A stretch of 21,536 nucleotides of DNA from Nanobdellota archaeon (GCA_021796445.1 JAKACB010000014.1:1-21536), one strand, 5' to 3'; numbered from the stretch's first letter, positions 1 to 7,728 are shown. Notes: a model not told the origin generated them from the sequence alone. Numbers and translations: made by a program.

Positions 1-29
1 GCCATAACTTAAATATCTTTTTTTAGCAG

Positions 30-788
30 TTAATTCATCTTGCTTTTTATTATCCTTGACAGCTTCTCAGAGAACTCCTCATAATTGTTTTTCAGCTTCA
101 AAACCTTTACTTTTTTGTTTGAAAGCTTGATGTCGAAGGATTTGCCGGGATTAAGGTCGCTTATAACTATGCCGTCATAGCTGAGCACTCCTCTTCCTTT
201 CTCTATCTCAACGTGCAGCTTTTCGTCCTTTCTCAGTATAACGGAATTGGTAAGCGGGTTCTCTATTGACAGGAAAGTAAGGCACAGCACGCTTTTATCT
301 AGTATTATTGGACCACCGGCAGTTCTGTTGTATGCTGTAGAACCTATTGCACTGGTTACCAGAAAGCCGTCCCCGCTTAAAGTGTATTCATAAAGCCTGT
401 TTCTTTTTCCCTTTTCATCATAATAAAGTTTAAAGTAAACCTCTTCCTGTATGTCTTTTAGCAGAATTTCATTTACTCCGTAATACTTGCTTTTCTCATA
501 ATCGACCTCTATTTTCCTTCCAAGCTCTTCCACTTTATAGTTTTTGGACAGCAGACTTTTGATTATAAAGTCGACATCCTTAAGGCCAACATCTGCATAG
601 TACCCAGTACTGTTCTTTTCATCGCTTCTTACCGGCAGGATGGGCCCATCAAACTCATTTGCTGCCTTTATGAAAGTACCATCACCACCGACAGCAAGGC
701 ATACTTCAGCATCCTCAGAAATATCAAATCTATTGTATAGTTTTTTTAGTTCTGGGTAATTCTTCTTTGAGATTATCTTTATTTTCAT
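30..788 (-). CDS. nadK: NAD kinase (archaeal type, short)
   Basis: This protein phosphorylates NAD to NADP with ATP in the cytoplasm. At 252 residues it is near the usual length of small archaeal NAD kinases. It carries the catalytic GGDGT motif at residues 34-38, the NE pair at 106-107 that contacts the adenine-side nucleotide, and the glycine-rich GSTAY...AGGP segment at about 149-160; a DG near the C-terminal third fits the family. It is the last gene of a pncA-nadE-nadK leftward operon and starts 21 bases after the nadE stop, with only a weak AGAGG purine run upstream. Because the catalytic aspartate is intact here and lost in the paralogue at 3815-4831, this is presumably the working NADP-making enzyme. 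Confidence 0.93.
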   Translation of the reverse strand: MKIKIISKKNYPELKKLYNRFDISEDAEVCLAVGGDGTFIKAANEFDGPILPVRSDEKNSTGYYADVGLKDVDFIIKSLLSKNYKVEELGRKIEVDYEKSKYYGVNEILLKDIQEEVYFKLYYDEKGKRNRLYEYTLSGDGFLVTSAIGSTAYNRTAGGPIILDKSVLCLTFLSIENPLTNSVILRKDEKLHVEIEKGRGVLSYDGIVISDLNPGKSFDIKLSNKKVKVLKLKNNYEEFSEKLSRIIKSKMN

Positions 789-809
789 TTCAATTAATGC
801 CTCTTTTAA

Positions 810-1661
810 TTAAAATATCTTTACGGGCGGGGCGGGCGGCAGCATGTTCTTGTGCGCATTCCTTTGCATCATTTCCATGACTTTAATTATCTTTTCCTTT
901 TTTAATCCGGTTTCCTTTGCTATTCTTTCAGCTGTCCTTATCTCCTTTTCATTCATTGAATAAAGTATCCTGTCTATCTCTTGGTAATGCAGATCAAGCT
1001 CATTTTCTGCCGTCTGTCCTTTCCATAGTCTAGGAGAAGGGACTTTCTCCGCTATTTTTGCGAATATTTCCATTCTTTTGCTATTTCCTATCCAAAGCAA
1101 TATCTGTCTTAGCTGCATTTTATACAGGTGCTCTGGCACGTTTATGTCAACCCCTCCGTCTCCATACTTTGTGTAATACCCTAAGCAATGTTCGCTTCTG
1201 TCATCAGTTCCCGCAACCAAAGCGTTTGTTTCATTTGCTTCCTTGTATAAAAGCAGCATTCTTAGCCTTGCCTTTATGTTTGCCATTGCAATCCGGTTTT
1301 TTTCTTCCCTTAATTCAGGATTTTCCCTTTCTATGGCTTTCATTATTGGTGAGATATCTATCGTCTTTGCCTTTACCCCAAGCGCCTTTGCAACTGCATA
1401 AGCATCATTTTCATCCTCTCTTGGATTTGAATCGGAAGGCATTACTACACCAAAAACGTTTTCTTTCCCAAGCGCTAGACTGCAGATGTATGCCGTAAAT
1501 GTAGAATCGCTTCCGCCCGATAACCCAATCACAGCTTTTTTGGTTTTAAGCGGTTTAAAGTAATCCTTTACCCATTTAACTGTGTAGTCCACCGCTTTCT
1601 TTTCGTTTATCCTTAACTCGCTTGGCATTTCCATATTTGTAAGAACAGTCACTTCAGCCAT
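810..1661 (-). CDS. nadE: NH3-dependent NAD synthetase
   Basis: This enzyme amidates nicotinate adenine dinucleotide to NAD using ATP and ammonia, the last step of NAD synthesis. The 283-residue protein has the N-type ATP pyrophosphatase P-loop SGGSDS at residues 48-53 and the family signature GTDDRSEHCLGYYTKYGDGG in the middle. No glutaminase (nitrilase) domain is present, so free ammonia is the expected nitrogen donor. Its start overlaps the 3' end of pncA by 13 bases, which points to one transcript and translational coupling; no Shine-Dalgarno is obvious. nadK follows 21 bases after its stop. Confidence 0.94.
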   Translation of the reverse strand: MAEVTVLTNMEMPSELRINEKKAVDYTVKWVKDYFKPLKTKKAVIGLSGGSDSTFTAYICSLALGKENVFGVVMPSDSNPREDENDAYAVAKALGVKAKTIDISPIMKAIERENPELREEKNRIAMANIKARLRMLLLYKEANETNALVAGTDDRSEHCLGYYTKYGDGGVDINVPEHLYKMQLRQILLWIGNSKRMEIFAKIAEKVPSPRLWKGQTAENELDLHYQEIDRILYSMNEKEIRTAERIAKETGLKKEKIIKVMEMMQRNAHKNMLPPAPPVKIF

Positions 1662-2266
1662 TTTTTGTCCATCTTCATTATCTTAGCGGAATAGTTGTTT
1701 TTCATGTATTCCATGGCATTTTCATGCTTTTCATTGCTTATGTCGGCACAGCCGTTTTCGACAAGGTTTATTTTGTAGCCTCTGAAGAATGCATCGGCAG
1801 CAGTATGCTGCACGCATACGCTTGTTACCAATCCTGCAATGTAAACCTCTTTTATGTTATTATGTTTTAATAGATCATCAAGTATAGTATTGTAGAACCC
1901 GCTGTAGGTTCTCTTGTCAATTCTAAAGGTATTGTTGTGTCCTTCCTTGTTAATTATATCCTTGTTTGCATCTGCATCCATTAATTTCACCATATCTTTA
2001 GAAGGAAGCCAATCTACTATGTCACTGCTTTCTGTGCCTTTCATGCAGTGCTCTTCCCAAGGTCCGCCGTTTCTTTTCAGCTCCGGATCATTGCTTTCAT
2101 GCGCGTCGCAGCAATATATTATAGGTATATTGTTTTTATTTGCATACTCAATGAGCTGCTGAAGGTTTTTCTTTATGCCCTCTACGTTTTTGCAGTACAT
2201 ATTTTTGTCATATCCTTCCTGGCCGAAGCCCTTTATCAAATCCACTAGCAGTAAAGCCTTTTCCAT
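1649..2266 (-). CDS. pncA: nicotinamidase
   Basis: This enzyme hydrolyses nicotinamide to nicotinate and ammonia, feeding the nicotinate salvage route. The 205-residue protein is an isochorismatase-fold hydrolase with the full catalytic triad: D9 in VDLIKGF, K118 in KRTYSGF and C151 in TSVCVQHTAADAF. Metal-binding candidates are D54 and H56 in DAHESNDPE plus H73. It is the first gene of the leftward pncA-nadE-nadK operon. A strong Shine-Dalgarno (AAGGAGGT) lies just before the ATG and a TATA-like GATTTAAAGA lies about 40 bases upstream, so this transcript has a short leader, unlike its leaderless neighbours. The ammonia it releases could feed NadE. Confidence 0.93.
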   Translation of the reverse strand: MEKALLLVDLIKGFGQEGYDKNMYCKNVEGIKKNLQQLIEYANKNNIPIIYCCDAHESNDPELKRNGGPWEEHCMKGTESSDIVDWLPSKDMVKLMDADANKDIINKEGHNNTFRIDKRTYSGFYNTILDDLLKHNNIKEVYIAGLVTSVCVQHTAADAFFRGYKINLVENGCADISNEKHENAMEYMKNNYSAKIMKMDKKWLK

Positions 2267-2403
2267 ATTACCTCCTTTTCAACTCTTTATCAGTGATTCT
2301 TTAAATCTGGTTTAGTACAGGAAAAAATGGTACATGCATTTAACAGGCTGCAAAAATTTCCCATTTAGATTCCTTAATAAGAAATGCTCTTCCTTTTATA
2401 GTT
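2267..2403. promoter_or_regulatory. divergent pncA / pncB promoter region
   Basis: This 137-base gap separates the divergent pncA and pncB starts. Towards pncA there is a TATA-like GATTTAAAGA at about 2305-2313 (minus strand) and a Shine-Dalgarno AAGGAGGT next to the ATG. Towards pncB the AT-rich CTTAATAAG at about 2374-2382 lies about 25 bases before the ATG, so pncB is probably leaderless. No clear perfect palindrome was seen, but this is the natural place for an operator bound by the NadK-like winged-helix protein encoded at 3815-4831. A CTTTATC string occurs here (about 2285) and again just upstream of that gene (about 4838); this match is short and may be chance. Confidence 0.6.
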
Positions 2404-3825
2404 ATGGAAAAACTGAATTCGCTTTTAATGAATGACGCTGAAATGCCCCTGTTTCTTGACTACTATGAGCTTACAAGCGGCCAGGCAAACTTTGATCACG
2501 GGAGGAACAATAAGATAACAGAGGTGTATTACTTCAGGAAGATACCTGAAAATCTTGGGGGCTATATGGTTGCAGCAGGCTTAGAACAGGCTATTGATTT
2601 CATAAAAAACTTCAAGCTAAGCAAAGAAGAAGCAGAGTGGCTCAAGGAAAGCTCAAATGGTTCATTAACCGATGATTTTCTGGATTACCTGCAGAACTTT
2701 AAGTTCAAAGGAACGGTAAATGCGGTGCCTGAAGGAACTGTTGTGTTTCCAAATGAGCCAATCCTTACTGTAACCGGCAATTCTATAGACGTGCAATTAT
2801 TTGAAACTTACATCCTTTCAGTTATGAACTTTCAAACTATGGTTGCTACCAAGGCAGCCAGGATAGCTTACGCAGCAAAAGGCAAAGCCTTCCTAGATTT
2901 TGGCGCAAGAAGAGCACACGGAAGGGACGCGGCAATTTTAAGTTCAAGGGCCTCTTACATTGGCGGAGCGTCAGGAACGGCATTGGTATCTGCTGGAATG
3001 AAATTAGGCATACCTTATTCAGGGACAATGCCCCATAAGTTTGTGCAGGAGAGGGAAAGTGAGCTTGAAGCCTTTAGAGAATACAGTGAATCGTTTCCAA
3101 ATGACGCGGTTTTCCTTATAGACACATATGACACTCTGAAAGGGGCGCAGAATGCCTGCATCGTTGGAAATGAGCTGAGAAGAAAAGGCTACGACTTAAA
3201 GGGCGTTAGGATAGACGGAGGGGATATCCTGCAGCTAAGCAGGCAAGTCAGAAGGATACTTGATGACAACGGCTTTTCAAACACAAAGATAATAGCAAGC
3301 AGTGATTTGGATGAATACCAGATAGACTACTTTGTAAAGAACAATGCTCCGATAGATATTTATGGGGTTGGAACAAGATTGGATACTGCGGCAAACTACA
3401 ATTCAATCTCAAAGAATGGGGGAGTATCTGCTTTGGGGGGAGTCTACAAGCTGGTTGAGGAAGAGGAAAATGGATCTTTTGTTCCAAAGATAAAGATAAG
3501 CAGCAGCGATAAAACAACATTACCTTTCAACAAGCAGATATACCGAAGGACAAGAAATGGCTTTATGCTTGAGGATATAATAGATAGGCCTTTCAATAAT
3601 GAATACAAAGGATATCAGCAGCTTCTTGTACCGGTAATAAAAGACGGCAATTTGGTTTATGATTTTCCATCATTGAAGGAAACAAAGGAATACACTGAAA
3701 GGCAGCTTTCCTCATTGCAGGAAAAATACCGCCGTTTGGAAGACTTCGAAGCGTTTCCCGTTAAAATAGGAAAAGACATACTGGATGCGAAGAACATTAT
3801 AATACAAGAAAAGCTCAACTCTTGA
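2404..3825 (+). CDS. pncB: nicotinate phosphoribosyltransferase
   Basis: This enzyme converts nicotinate and PRPP to nicotinate mononucleotide. The 473-residue protein shows the family hallmarks GARRAHGRDAAILSSRA in the middle, the GTMPHKFVQERE segment carrying the histidine that is phosphorylated in this family, and the phosphate-binding VRIDGGD motif. Length fits type II nicotinate phosphoribosyltransferases. It is divergent from pncA, which supplies its substrate, and its 3' end overlaps the 3' end of the NadK-like regulator gene by 11 bases on the opposite strand. A TATA-like element about 25 bases before the ATG suggests leaderless translation. Confidence 0.95.
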   Translation: MEKLNSLLMNDAEMPLFLDYYELTSGQANFDHGRNNKITEVYYFRKIPENLGGYMVAAGLEQAIDFIKNFKLSKEEAEWLKESSNGSLTDDFLDYLQNFKFKGTVNAVPEGTVVFPNEPILTVTGNSIDVQLFETYILSVMNFQTMVATKAARIAYAAKGKAFLDFGARRAHGRDAAILSSRASYIGGASGTALVSAGMKLGIPYSGTMPHKFVQERESELEAFREYSESFPNDAVFLIDTYDTLKGAQNACIVGNELRRKGYDLKGVRIDGGDILQLSRQVRRILDDNGFSNTKIIASSDLDEYQIDYFVKNNAPIDIYGVGTRLDTAANYNSISKNGGVSALGGVYKLVEEEENGSFVPKIKISSSDKTTLPFNKQIYRRTRNGFMLEDIIDRPFNNEYKGYQQLLVPVIKDGNLVYDFPSLKETKEYTERQLSSLQEKYRRLEDFEAFPVKIGKDILDAKNIIIQEKLNS

Positions 3826-4831
3826 GCCTGTAGATGCTGAACCTTGCATCCCTAAGGGTTTTATTCTCTTCTATAAGGCCCTTCTTTTTCAGATAGGAGA
3901 TGCCGTGCCTGACTGTCCTTATCTGCAGTGATGACAGATTTATTATGTCCTTCTGTGTCAATGGTCCTTCATACTGCAAGAGCTTCAGAATGAACTTTGC
4001 AGACGGAGGTGCATCATCTATGAATGGCAGGCTTAACTCTCTGCTTTTCATCTTTTCTATGGGCGTTTTCTTTATTTCGTTTATAGTAATGAAATTCGCT
4101 GGATGTTCATGCCTTCTTATTGTTATACGTTTTCCTTTGAAAGGATAGCGGAATCTGCCGTCACATACAATGTCTATTCCGCTTTTTGAGTTCAGGTTGT
4201 CTATTGTCACCAATGAATTACCGTTTGCAATCATAGGTTTATTCTGCTGCATTGAAGATAAAGGCGTCAATTCTATTACATCTGCGTCGTTAAGCACTAT
4301 GGGCCCGCCGGAAGAAGATGAATACCCAGTAGATCCAGTAGGCGTAGATATTATTATTCCGTCTCCTTCGTCTTTGAACATCTTCTTGTTGTCAATATAC
4401 AAGGAATATGAAATCACCGATGCACTTTTATTTGCAGTCACTACAAATTCATTTAGTACTGGTGGCAGCGGTTTATCATCAACAAACGCTTCTAACCGGT
4501 TTCTTCTTTCTATGCTGTACTCCCCGTTGTTTATCCTGCCGAAAAGCCTTTTGAAATCCTCAAGTGTTATCTCGGGAAGGAATTCATTCTCATATATTGA
4601 AACGCCCAGTACTGGAGTATCGGTTTTCAAGTCTCTGAATGTTCTCAGTACGTTGAAGCTGCTACCGAATGCTATTATTATGTCAAACCCTTTCAGCTCT
4701 TCTTTCCCACTTCCGTTTCCCTTTTTTTCAACTGAGAACTTTGCCCTTCTTTCCTTCAGGAATTTTAGCAGGGAAGGCAGGGCCTTTTTGCTTTCGCTGT
4801 CCGAATAATCAATCGAAACATAAAACTTCAT
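3815..4831 (-). CDS. catalytically degenerate NAD kinase domain fused to winged HTH; candidate NAD(P)-sensing regulator
   Basis: The protein has 338 residues in two parts. Residues 1-260 are NAD-kinase-like: they retain NE at 127-128, the strongly conserved TPTGSTGYSSSSGGP at 163-177 and CDGR at 223-226. The position of the catalytic GGDGT motif reads GSSFN (56-60), so the essential aspartate is serine. Residues about 276-336 form a winged helix-turn-helix with the pattern GPLTQKDI...RTVRHGISYLKKKGLIEE. A protein that keeps the dinucleotide pocket, has lost the catalytic residue and carries a DNA-binding domain is best read as a transcription factor sensing NAD or NADP; this is inference. It sits tail-to-tail with pncB inside the NAD salvage cluster, beside an intact nadK. 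A TATATATA sequence about 30 bases upstream suggests a leaderless start. Confidence 0.85.
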   Translation of the reverse strand: MKFYVSIDYSDSESKKALPSLLKFLKERRAKFSVEKKGNGSGKEELKGFDIIIAFGSSFNVLRTFRDLKTDTPVLGVSIYENEFLPEITLEDFKRLFGRINNGEYSIERRNRLEAFVDDKPLPPVLNEFVVTANKSASVISYSLYIDNKKMFKDEGDGIIISTPTGSTGYSSSSGGPIVLNDADVIELTPLSSMQQNKPMIANGNSLVTIDNLNSKSGIDIVCDGRFRYPFKGKRITIRRHEHPANFITINEIKKTPIEKMKSRELSLPFIDDAPPSAKFILKLLQYEGPLTQKDIINLSSLQIRTVRHGISYLKKKGLIEENKTLRDARFSIYRLKS

Positions 4832-4881
4832 ATTTACCCTTTATCTAAGTATAGAAAGGCAATATATATAAGCTATCCAGC
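4832..4881 (-). promoter_or_regulatory. promoter of the NadK-like winged-helix gene
   Basis: The minus strand reads a TATA run (CTTATATATA) at about 4862-4871, some 30 bases before the ATG at 4831. This suggests a leaderless or nearly leaderless transcript separate from the Toprim gene whose stop lies at 4882. If the encoded protein autoregulates, its operator should lie in these 50 bases. Confidence 0.55.
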
Positions 4882-5238
4882 TCAGAGGCCCAATCTGTTG
4901 TCTATCTCTTCTATGTATGTTATGCCGTTTTCATTCAAAGGACTTCTGTAATCCAATAGCTTCAAACCCATTCCATAAAGGAAGCTTTTTAGCTTTGACA
5001 TCTTTCTTTCTCCTGTTCTATCGTTGTCGTAAAGCGCTATTATTTTGTTTCTATTGTAAAGCATAACCTCATTGTATATTTGGTTTTCATCTTTGTAGGA
5101 AACTTGGATTATTGCATATCCAGGTATGCCGGCTTTTTTAAGCGCTTCCTTATCTCTTTTTCCCTCAACAAGGATCACAGAATCTTTTGAATCCTCTTTG
5201 ATAGAATCTATAACCTGTTCTAACCCCCTCTTTACCAC
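4882..5238 (-). CDS. small Toprim-domain protein (UPF0292-like)
   Basis: This 118-residue protein is a stand-alone Toprim domain. The N-terminal conserved glutamate lies in ILVEGKRDKEAL at about residues 22-33 and the second metal motif is DNDRTGER at about 72-79. Small archaeal Toprim proteins of this type (UPF0292 and relatives of the DnaG/RNase M5 Toprim) have no settled function; nuclease or RNA-processing roles have been suggested for the fold. The start is GTG, with TTTTAAATAAC about 26 bases upstream, so it appears to be a leaderless GTG gene. It stands 50 bases upstream of the NadK-like regulator gene but that gene has its own promoter, so no functional link is implied. Confidence 0.8.
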   Translation of the reverse strand: MVKRGLEQVIDSIKEDSKDSVILVEGKRDKEALKKAGIPGYAIIQVSYKDENQIYNEVMLYNRNKIIALYDNDRTGERKMSKLKSFLYGMGLKLLDYRSPLNENGITYIEEIDNRLGL

Positions 5239-5302
5239 AGTTTTTATTGAATTGTGTTATTTAAAATGCCTTTTATTTGTATTACCTTTGTATTACTAAA
5301 CC

Positions 5303-6016
5303 TTATCTACCAAGCACATACTTTGGCTGCGGCATATGTTTTATTCTTAGTATAACCGCTCTTACAAACGTTCCTACAAATCCAATAAGAAATGCTATTC
5401 CGTGCACTGCATAGTTTACATTTGGAGCCTTTGATATGAAGCTGGCAGGGTCAAAGAATATCCAAACGAAGAAAAACAAGAAAACTATAAGGTTTATTAT
5501 AAAATAAGTTTTGTCCTCTATCTTCGTTATTTCATCCTTTCCGCGTTCCCAATTTGGCAGGAGTATGTTTATCAGGCTTAATGAAACCACTATGCCGATG
5601 AAAGCATAAACAACACCTGAAGGGCCGAATGAAACTATGTTATGGTTATGAGCTATTTCTATTAGCCCTGCTAAGATACCCGCAACATACATGAAAATCG
5701 CCGCGAAGTTTGCTCTTCTCGGCCTTACATAATCCCTAGCGAATACCTCCATAGCCCAGAGGAATATGAAGAAAATTACAAATGCAAAGATGTTTGTCCA
5801 GGAGTCATATATGAAAATGGAAGTGAAAGCCCCCCATGGCGTTGAATAAGCAGAGCAAAGCTGGTTTATGGGACAGTAAGGAAGAATCGTAGGCTTTGCA
5901 GCGTATATTATTATGCTTGGAAGGAATAAAACCAAGCCTGCTATGATAAGCCACTTGTAATCTTTTGCAAGTTGCCTTAACATTTCTTTGTAGCTTGAGA
6001 ATTCTCTCTTCAGCAT
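5303..6016 (-). CDS. rhomboid-family intramembrane serine protease
   Basis: This 237-residue polytopic membrane protein has about six hydrophobic segments. The rhomboid catalytic serine lies in GPSGVVYAF (S133) and the partner histidine in NYAVHGIAFLIG (H205), each inside a membrane helix as expected. The WTNIFAF...W.ME stretch at about residues 73-90 corresponds to the conserved loop and second helix region of the family. It would cleave membrane-anchored substrates within the bilayer; its substrate cannot be inferred. The gene is divergent from the enolase-superfamily gene, and the two share one short AT-rich promoter region. The ATG at 6016 appears leaderless. Confidence 0.85.
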   Translation of the reverse strand: MLKREFSSYKEMLRQLAKDYKWLIIAGLVLFLPSIIIYAAKPTILPYCPINQLCSAYSTPWGAFTSIFIYDSWTNIFAFVIFFIFLWAMEVFARDYVRPRRANFAAIFMYVAGILAGLIEIAHNHNIVSFGPSGVVYAFIGIVVSLSLINILLPNWERGKDEITKIEDKTYFIINLIVFLFFFVWIFFDPASFISKAPNVNYAVHGIAFLIGFVGTFVRAVILRIKHMPQPKYVLGR

Positions 6017-6074
6017 TTAATTCTATGCAGCGTAAGTAATAAAACTATTTCTTTACAGTGCGCATTTGAATAGC
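6017..6074. promoter_or_regulatory. compact bidirectional promoter
   Basis: Only about 50 bases separate the divergent starts of the rhomboid and enolase-superfamily genes. One AT-rich element, TAATAAAACTA at about 6035-6045, lies about 26 bases from the rhomboid ATG on one side and about 26 bases from the TTG/ATG start region on the other. One TATA-like element may therefore serve both directions. Confidence 0.5.
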
Positions 6075-7175
6075 ATGCAAGTGCTTAAGGAAAGGCAGAC
6101 TTTTCCGATAGAAGAGATCGCATTTAAAGTGGAGAACCTGCTTCTCAAAGAGCCATTAAGGATAGCCAATGAGAATTATAAATCGAGCAAAACAGTTTTT
6201 GTAAGTATAAAGGCAAAAGGATTCAAAGGGATTGGAGAATCAGCGCCGGATAAAGAAGTAACCAATGAAGATTTTCATTCAGTTTCAAGGTTCATAGAAA
6301 AAGCAAATTCTGAACTGAAAGGCAGGAATTCTTTCGATATACAGGGAATAAACCAGGAAATGGATAAACTTTCGAAGGTAGACAGTTCAGCAAAGGCAGG
6401 GATAGACATTGCGCTGTATGATCTTATCGGTAAAATTTCAAAGAGAAATGTGGCTTCATTGCTAGGGGGGAAGGGGAACAGCAAACCGATCTCAGTAACA
6501 ATAGGCATAGAAAACGAAAAGCTTTCAGTAAAGCATGCAAGGCTTTACAAAAGACTTGGGTTCAAGGTCATAAAACTGAAAGTGGGCCTTGATGTTGATG
6601 CTGACATTAAAAGGGTAGCGAGTATAAGGAAAGAGATAGGGAATTCGGTTAAGCTAGTTGCGGATGCCAACCAAGGGTATACCTTTAAGGAAGCGCAGTT
6701 CTTTCTTTCAAACGCAGAAGCATTCAATCTTGGTTTTCTTGAGCAGCCAGTAAATTTCCCCGATTTTAATTCACTGAAAAGATTGAAGGAGGGAAGCAAT
6801 ATACCAATAATGGCCGATGAATCAGTGAAGAGCATCGAAGACCTTCGAATGCTTATAGACATGAATGCAGTTTCAATGATTAACATAAAGTTGATGAAAA
6901 TGGGAGGCATAACAAAAGCAATCAAGATAGCAAACGAAGCTAGGTCAAAAAACATAGGAGTAATGCTTGGCTGCATGGAGGAGAGCAGGGTTGGGATAGC
7001 TGCAGGCATGCATCTTAGCCTTTCAGTAAATGACATAGGCTTTGCGGATTTAGATGCACATTTAAGTCACACAAACAGGTTTGTCTACGGCGGATTAAAA
7101 ACCGTCAACGGCAAGAACGTAATAGGAAAAGGATACGGCCTAGGATTGAAGTTTAAAAAAGGGCTTTTCAATTGA
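6075..7175 (+). CDS. enolase-superfamily enzyme, probable dipeptide (L-Ala-D/L-Glu-type) epimerase
   Basis: The protein is of the muconate-lactonizing/dipeptide epimerase group of the enolase superfamily. Counting from the ATG at 6075, the catalytic KxK is K167/K169 in IKLKVG. Metal ligands are D197 (VADANQGY), E223 (EQPV) and D248 (ADES), and the second catalytic lysine is K272 in NIKLMKMGG. A DLDAH motif near the C-terminus matches the aspartate that contacts dipeptide substrates in Ala-Glu epimerases. The reading frame continues upstream to a TTG at 6066, which could be the true leaderless start. The substrate is inferred from the family only; another amino-acid racemase or cycloisomerase is possible. 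Confidence 0.85.
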   Translation: MQVLKERQTFPIEEIAFKVENLLLKEPLRIANENYKSSKTVFVSIKAKGFKGIGESAPDKEVTNEDFHSVSRFIEKANSELKGRNSFDIQGINQEMDKLSKVDSSAKAGIDIALYDLIGKISKRNVASLLGGKGNSKPISVTIGIENEKLSVKHARLYKRLGFKVIKLKVGLDVDADIKRVASIRKEIGNSVKLVADANQGYTFKEAQFFLSNAEAFNLGFLEQPVNFPDFNSLKRLKEGSNIPIMADESVKSIEDLRMLIDMNAVSMINIKLMKMGGITKAIKIANEARSKNIGVMLGCMEESRVGIAAGMHLSLSVNDIGFADLDAHLSHTNRFVYGGLKTVNGKNVIGKGYGLGLKFKKGLFN

Positions 7176-7185
7176 AAGAAAATCA

Positions 7186-7200
7186 TTAACTTTAAATACT
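7186..7200 (+). promoter_or_regulatory. TATA box of a probable non-coding RNA
   Basis: The sequence AACTTTAAATACTA at about 7187-7200 is a near-ideal archaeal TATA box. No protein gene starts about 25 bases downstream, so it most likely drives a stable RNA starting near 7220. Confidence 0.55.
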
Positions 7201-7219
7201 ATTTACTAGCATAACATAT

Positions 7220-7410
7220 AATGCAAAGTCGCATGAACGCAGCGTGTAAAGTGAAGCAGGATTTACTCGCAGATATGCTTTCATGGACATACTCATTTAA
7301 TCACCCTGCCTATAAGCTCATTGTCAAGACAAGGTAATCTGCCCAAACGTCTTGCGGGTTCATAAAAACAACTTCATACGTTTGGGCTGCCTAATCTATA
7401 AAATAAAACC
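7220..7410 (+). ncRNA. candidate structured non-coding RNA, family unknown
   Basis: No open frame is present between the epimerase stop and 7450, yet the segment has a strong TATA box at its left and a T-run at its right. Its predicted stems are GCGTGTAAA (7242-7250) with TTTACTCGC (7262-7270, one T-T mismatch), GCAGG (7256-7260) with CCTGC (7305-7309) as an alternative, GCAGAT (7269-7274) with ATCTGC (7337-7342), and a perfect 10-base stem GCCCAAACGT (7341-7350) with ACGTTTGGGC (7378-7387). Some of these overlap and are alternatives. I looked for RNase P, SRP, C/D-box and H/ACA signatures and found none convincing. A compact, diverged RNase P RNA is possible on length alone. Confidence 0.4.
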
Positions 7411-7421
7411 TTTTTGTTTTT
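7411..7421 (+). terminator. T-run terminator after the candidate RNA
   Basis: TTTTTGTTTTT follows the candidate RNA by about 25 bases after its last stem; archaeal transcription often stops in such T-runs. Confidence 0.4.
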
Positions 7422-7449
7422 ACTGTAAGTTATCAAAAAAATCTAAAAA

Positions 7450-7728
7450 ATGGAAGAATTCGAAGTATCGTTTGGAGATAAGGGAAAGGCTGAAAGGAAG
7501 GAAGAAAGCGGGCTTTTCAGGTACTTGAGGTTTGAGACCGTAAACCTCGAGCTTTTCATATGCACTGTTTTAGCCAGCTTTTTGGAAAGCTCTGCAGACA
7601 AACAGCTGTCTTTTACTCTGCAAGGAGTGCTTTTTTTCCTTTTGTCCTTGGCTGCAAACGTGTTGCTTATAGAATTGATCTTCCGATTCATAAAGGTGGT
7701 TAAAAATGGAAAAATACGAAAGTCTTGA
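7450..7728 (+). CDS. small membrane protein, unknown
   Basis: This 92-residue protein is not recognised. It has a charged N-terminal third, then two hydrophobic stretches at about residues 33-45 and 55-80, and a short basic tail (KVVKNGKIRKS). It therefore looks like a one- or two-pass membrane protein. Its 3' end overlaps the next gene by 23 bases in another frame, and a Shine-Dalgarno for that gene lies inside it, so the two genes are probably co-translated and may work together. Confidence 0.6.
   Translation: MEEFEVSFGDKGKAERKEESGLFRYLRFETVNLELFICTVLASFLESSADKQLSFTLQGVLFFLLSLAANVLLIELIFRFIKVVKNGKIRKS

Noticed and set aside
1..29. Start of a further leftward gene at the left edge
   Set aside because: An ATG on the minus strand at 5-3 follows an AT-rich CTTAAATAT, but only one codon is visible and the spacing is too short for a TATA box.
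3341..3520. Leucine/serine-rich antisense frame inside pncB
   Set aside because: Antisense shadow of a well-defined enzyme gene with no domain of its own.
4170..4808. 212-codon open frame opposite the NadK-like regulator gene
   Set aside because: It lies entirely antisense to a gene with clear motifs, and its serine/leucine-rich low-complexity translation has no recognisable domain.
6545..7036. 163-codon frame opposite the epimerase gene
   Set aside because: It is antisense to a gene with all enolase-superfamily catalytic residues.
7220..7410. RNase P or SRP RNA
   Set aside because: The length and promoter would fit a compact RNase P RNA, but I could not find the conserved CR-I/CR-V or SRP helix 8 signatures, so no family name is given.
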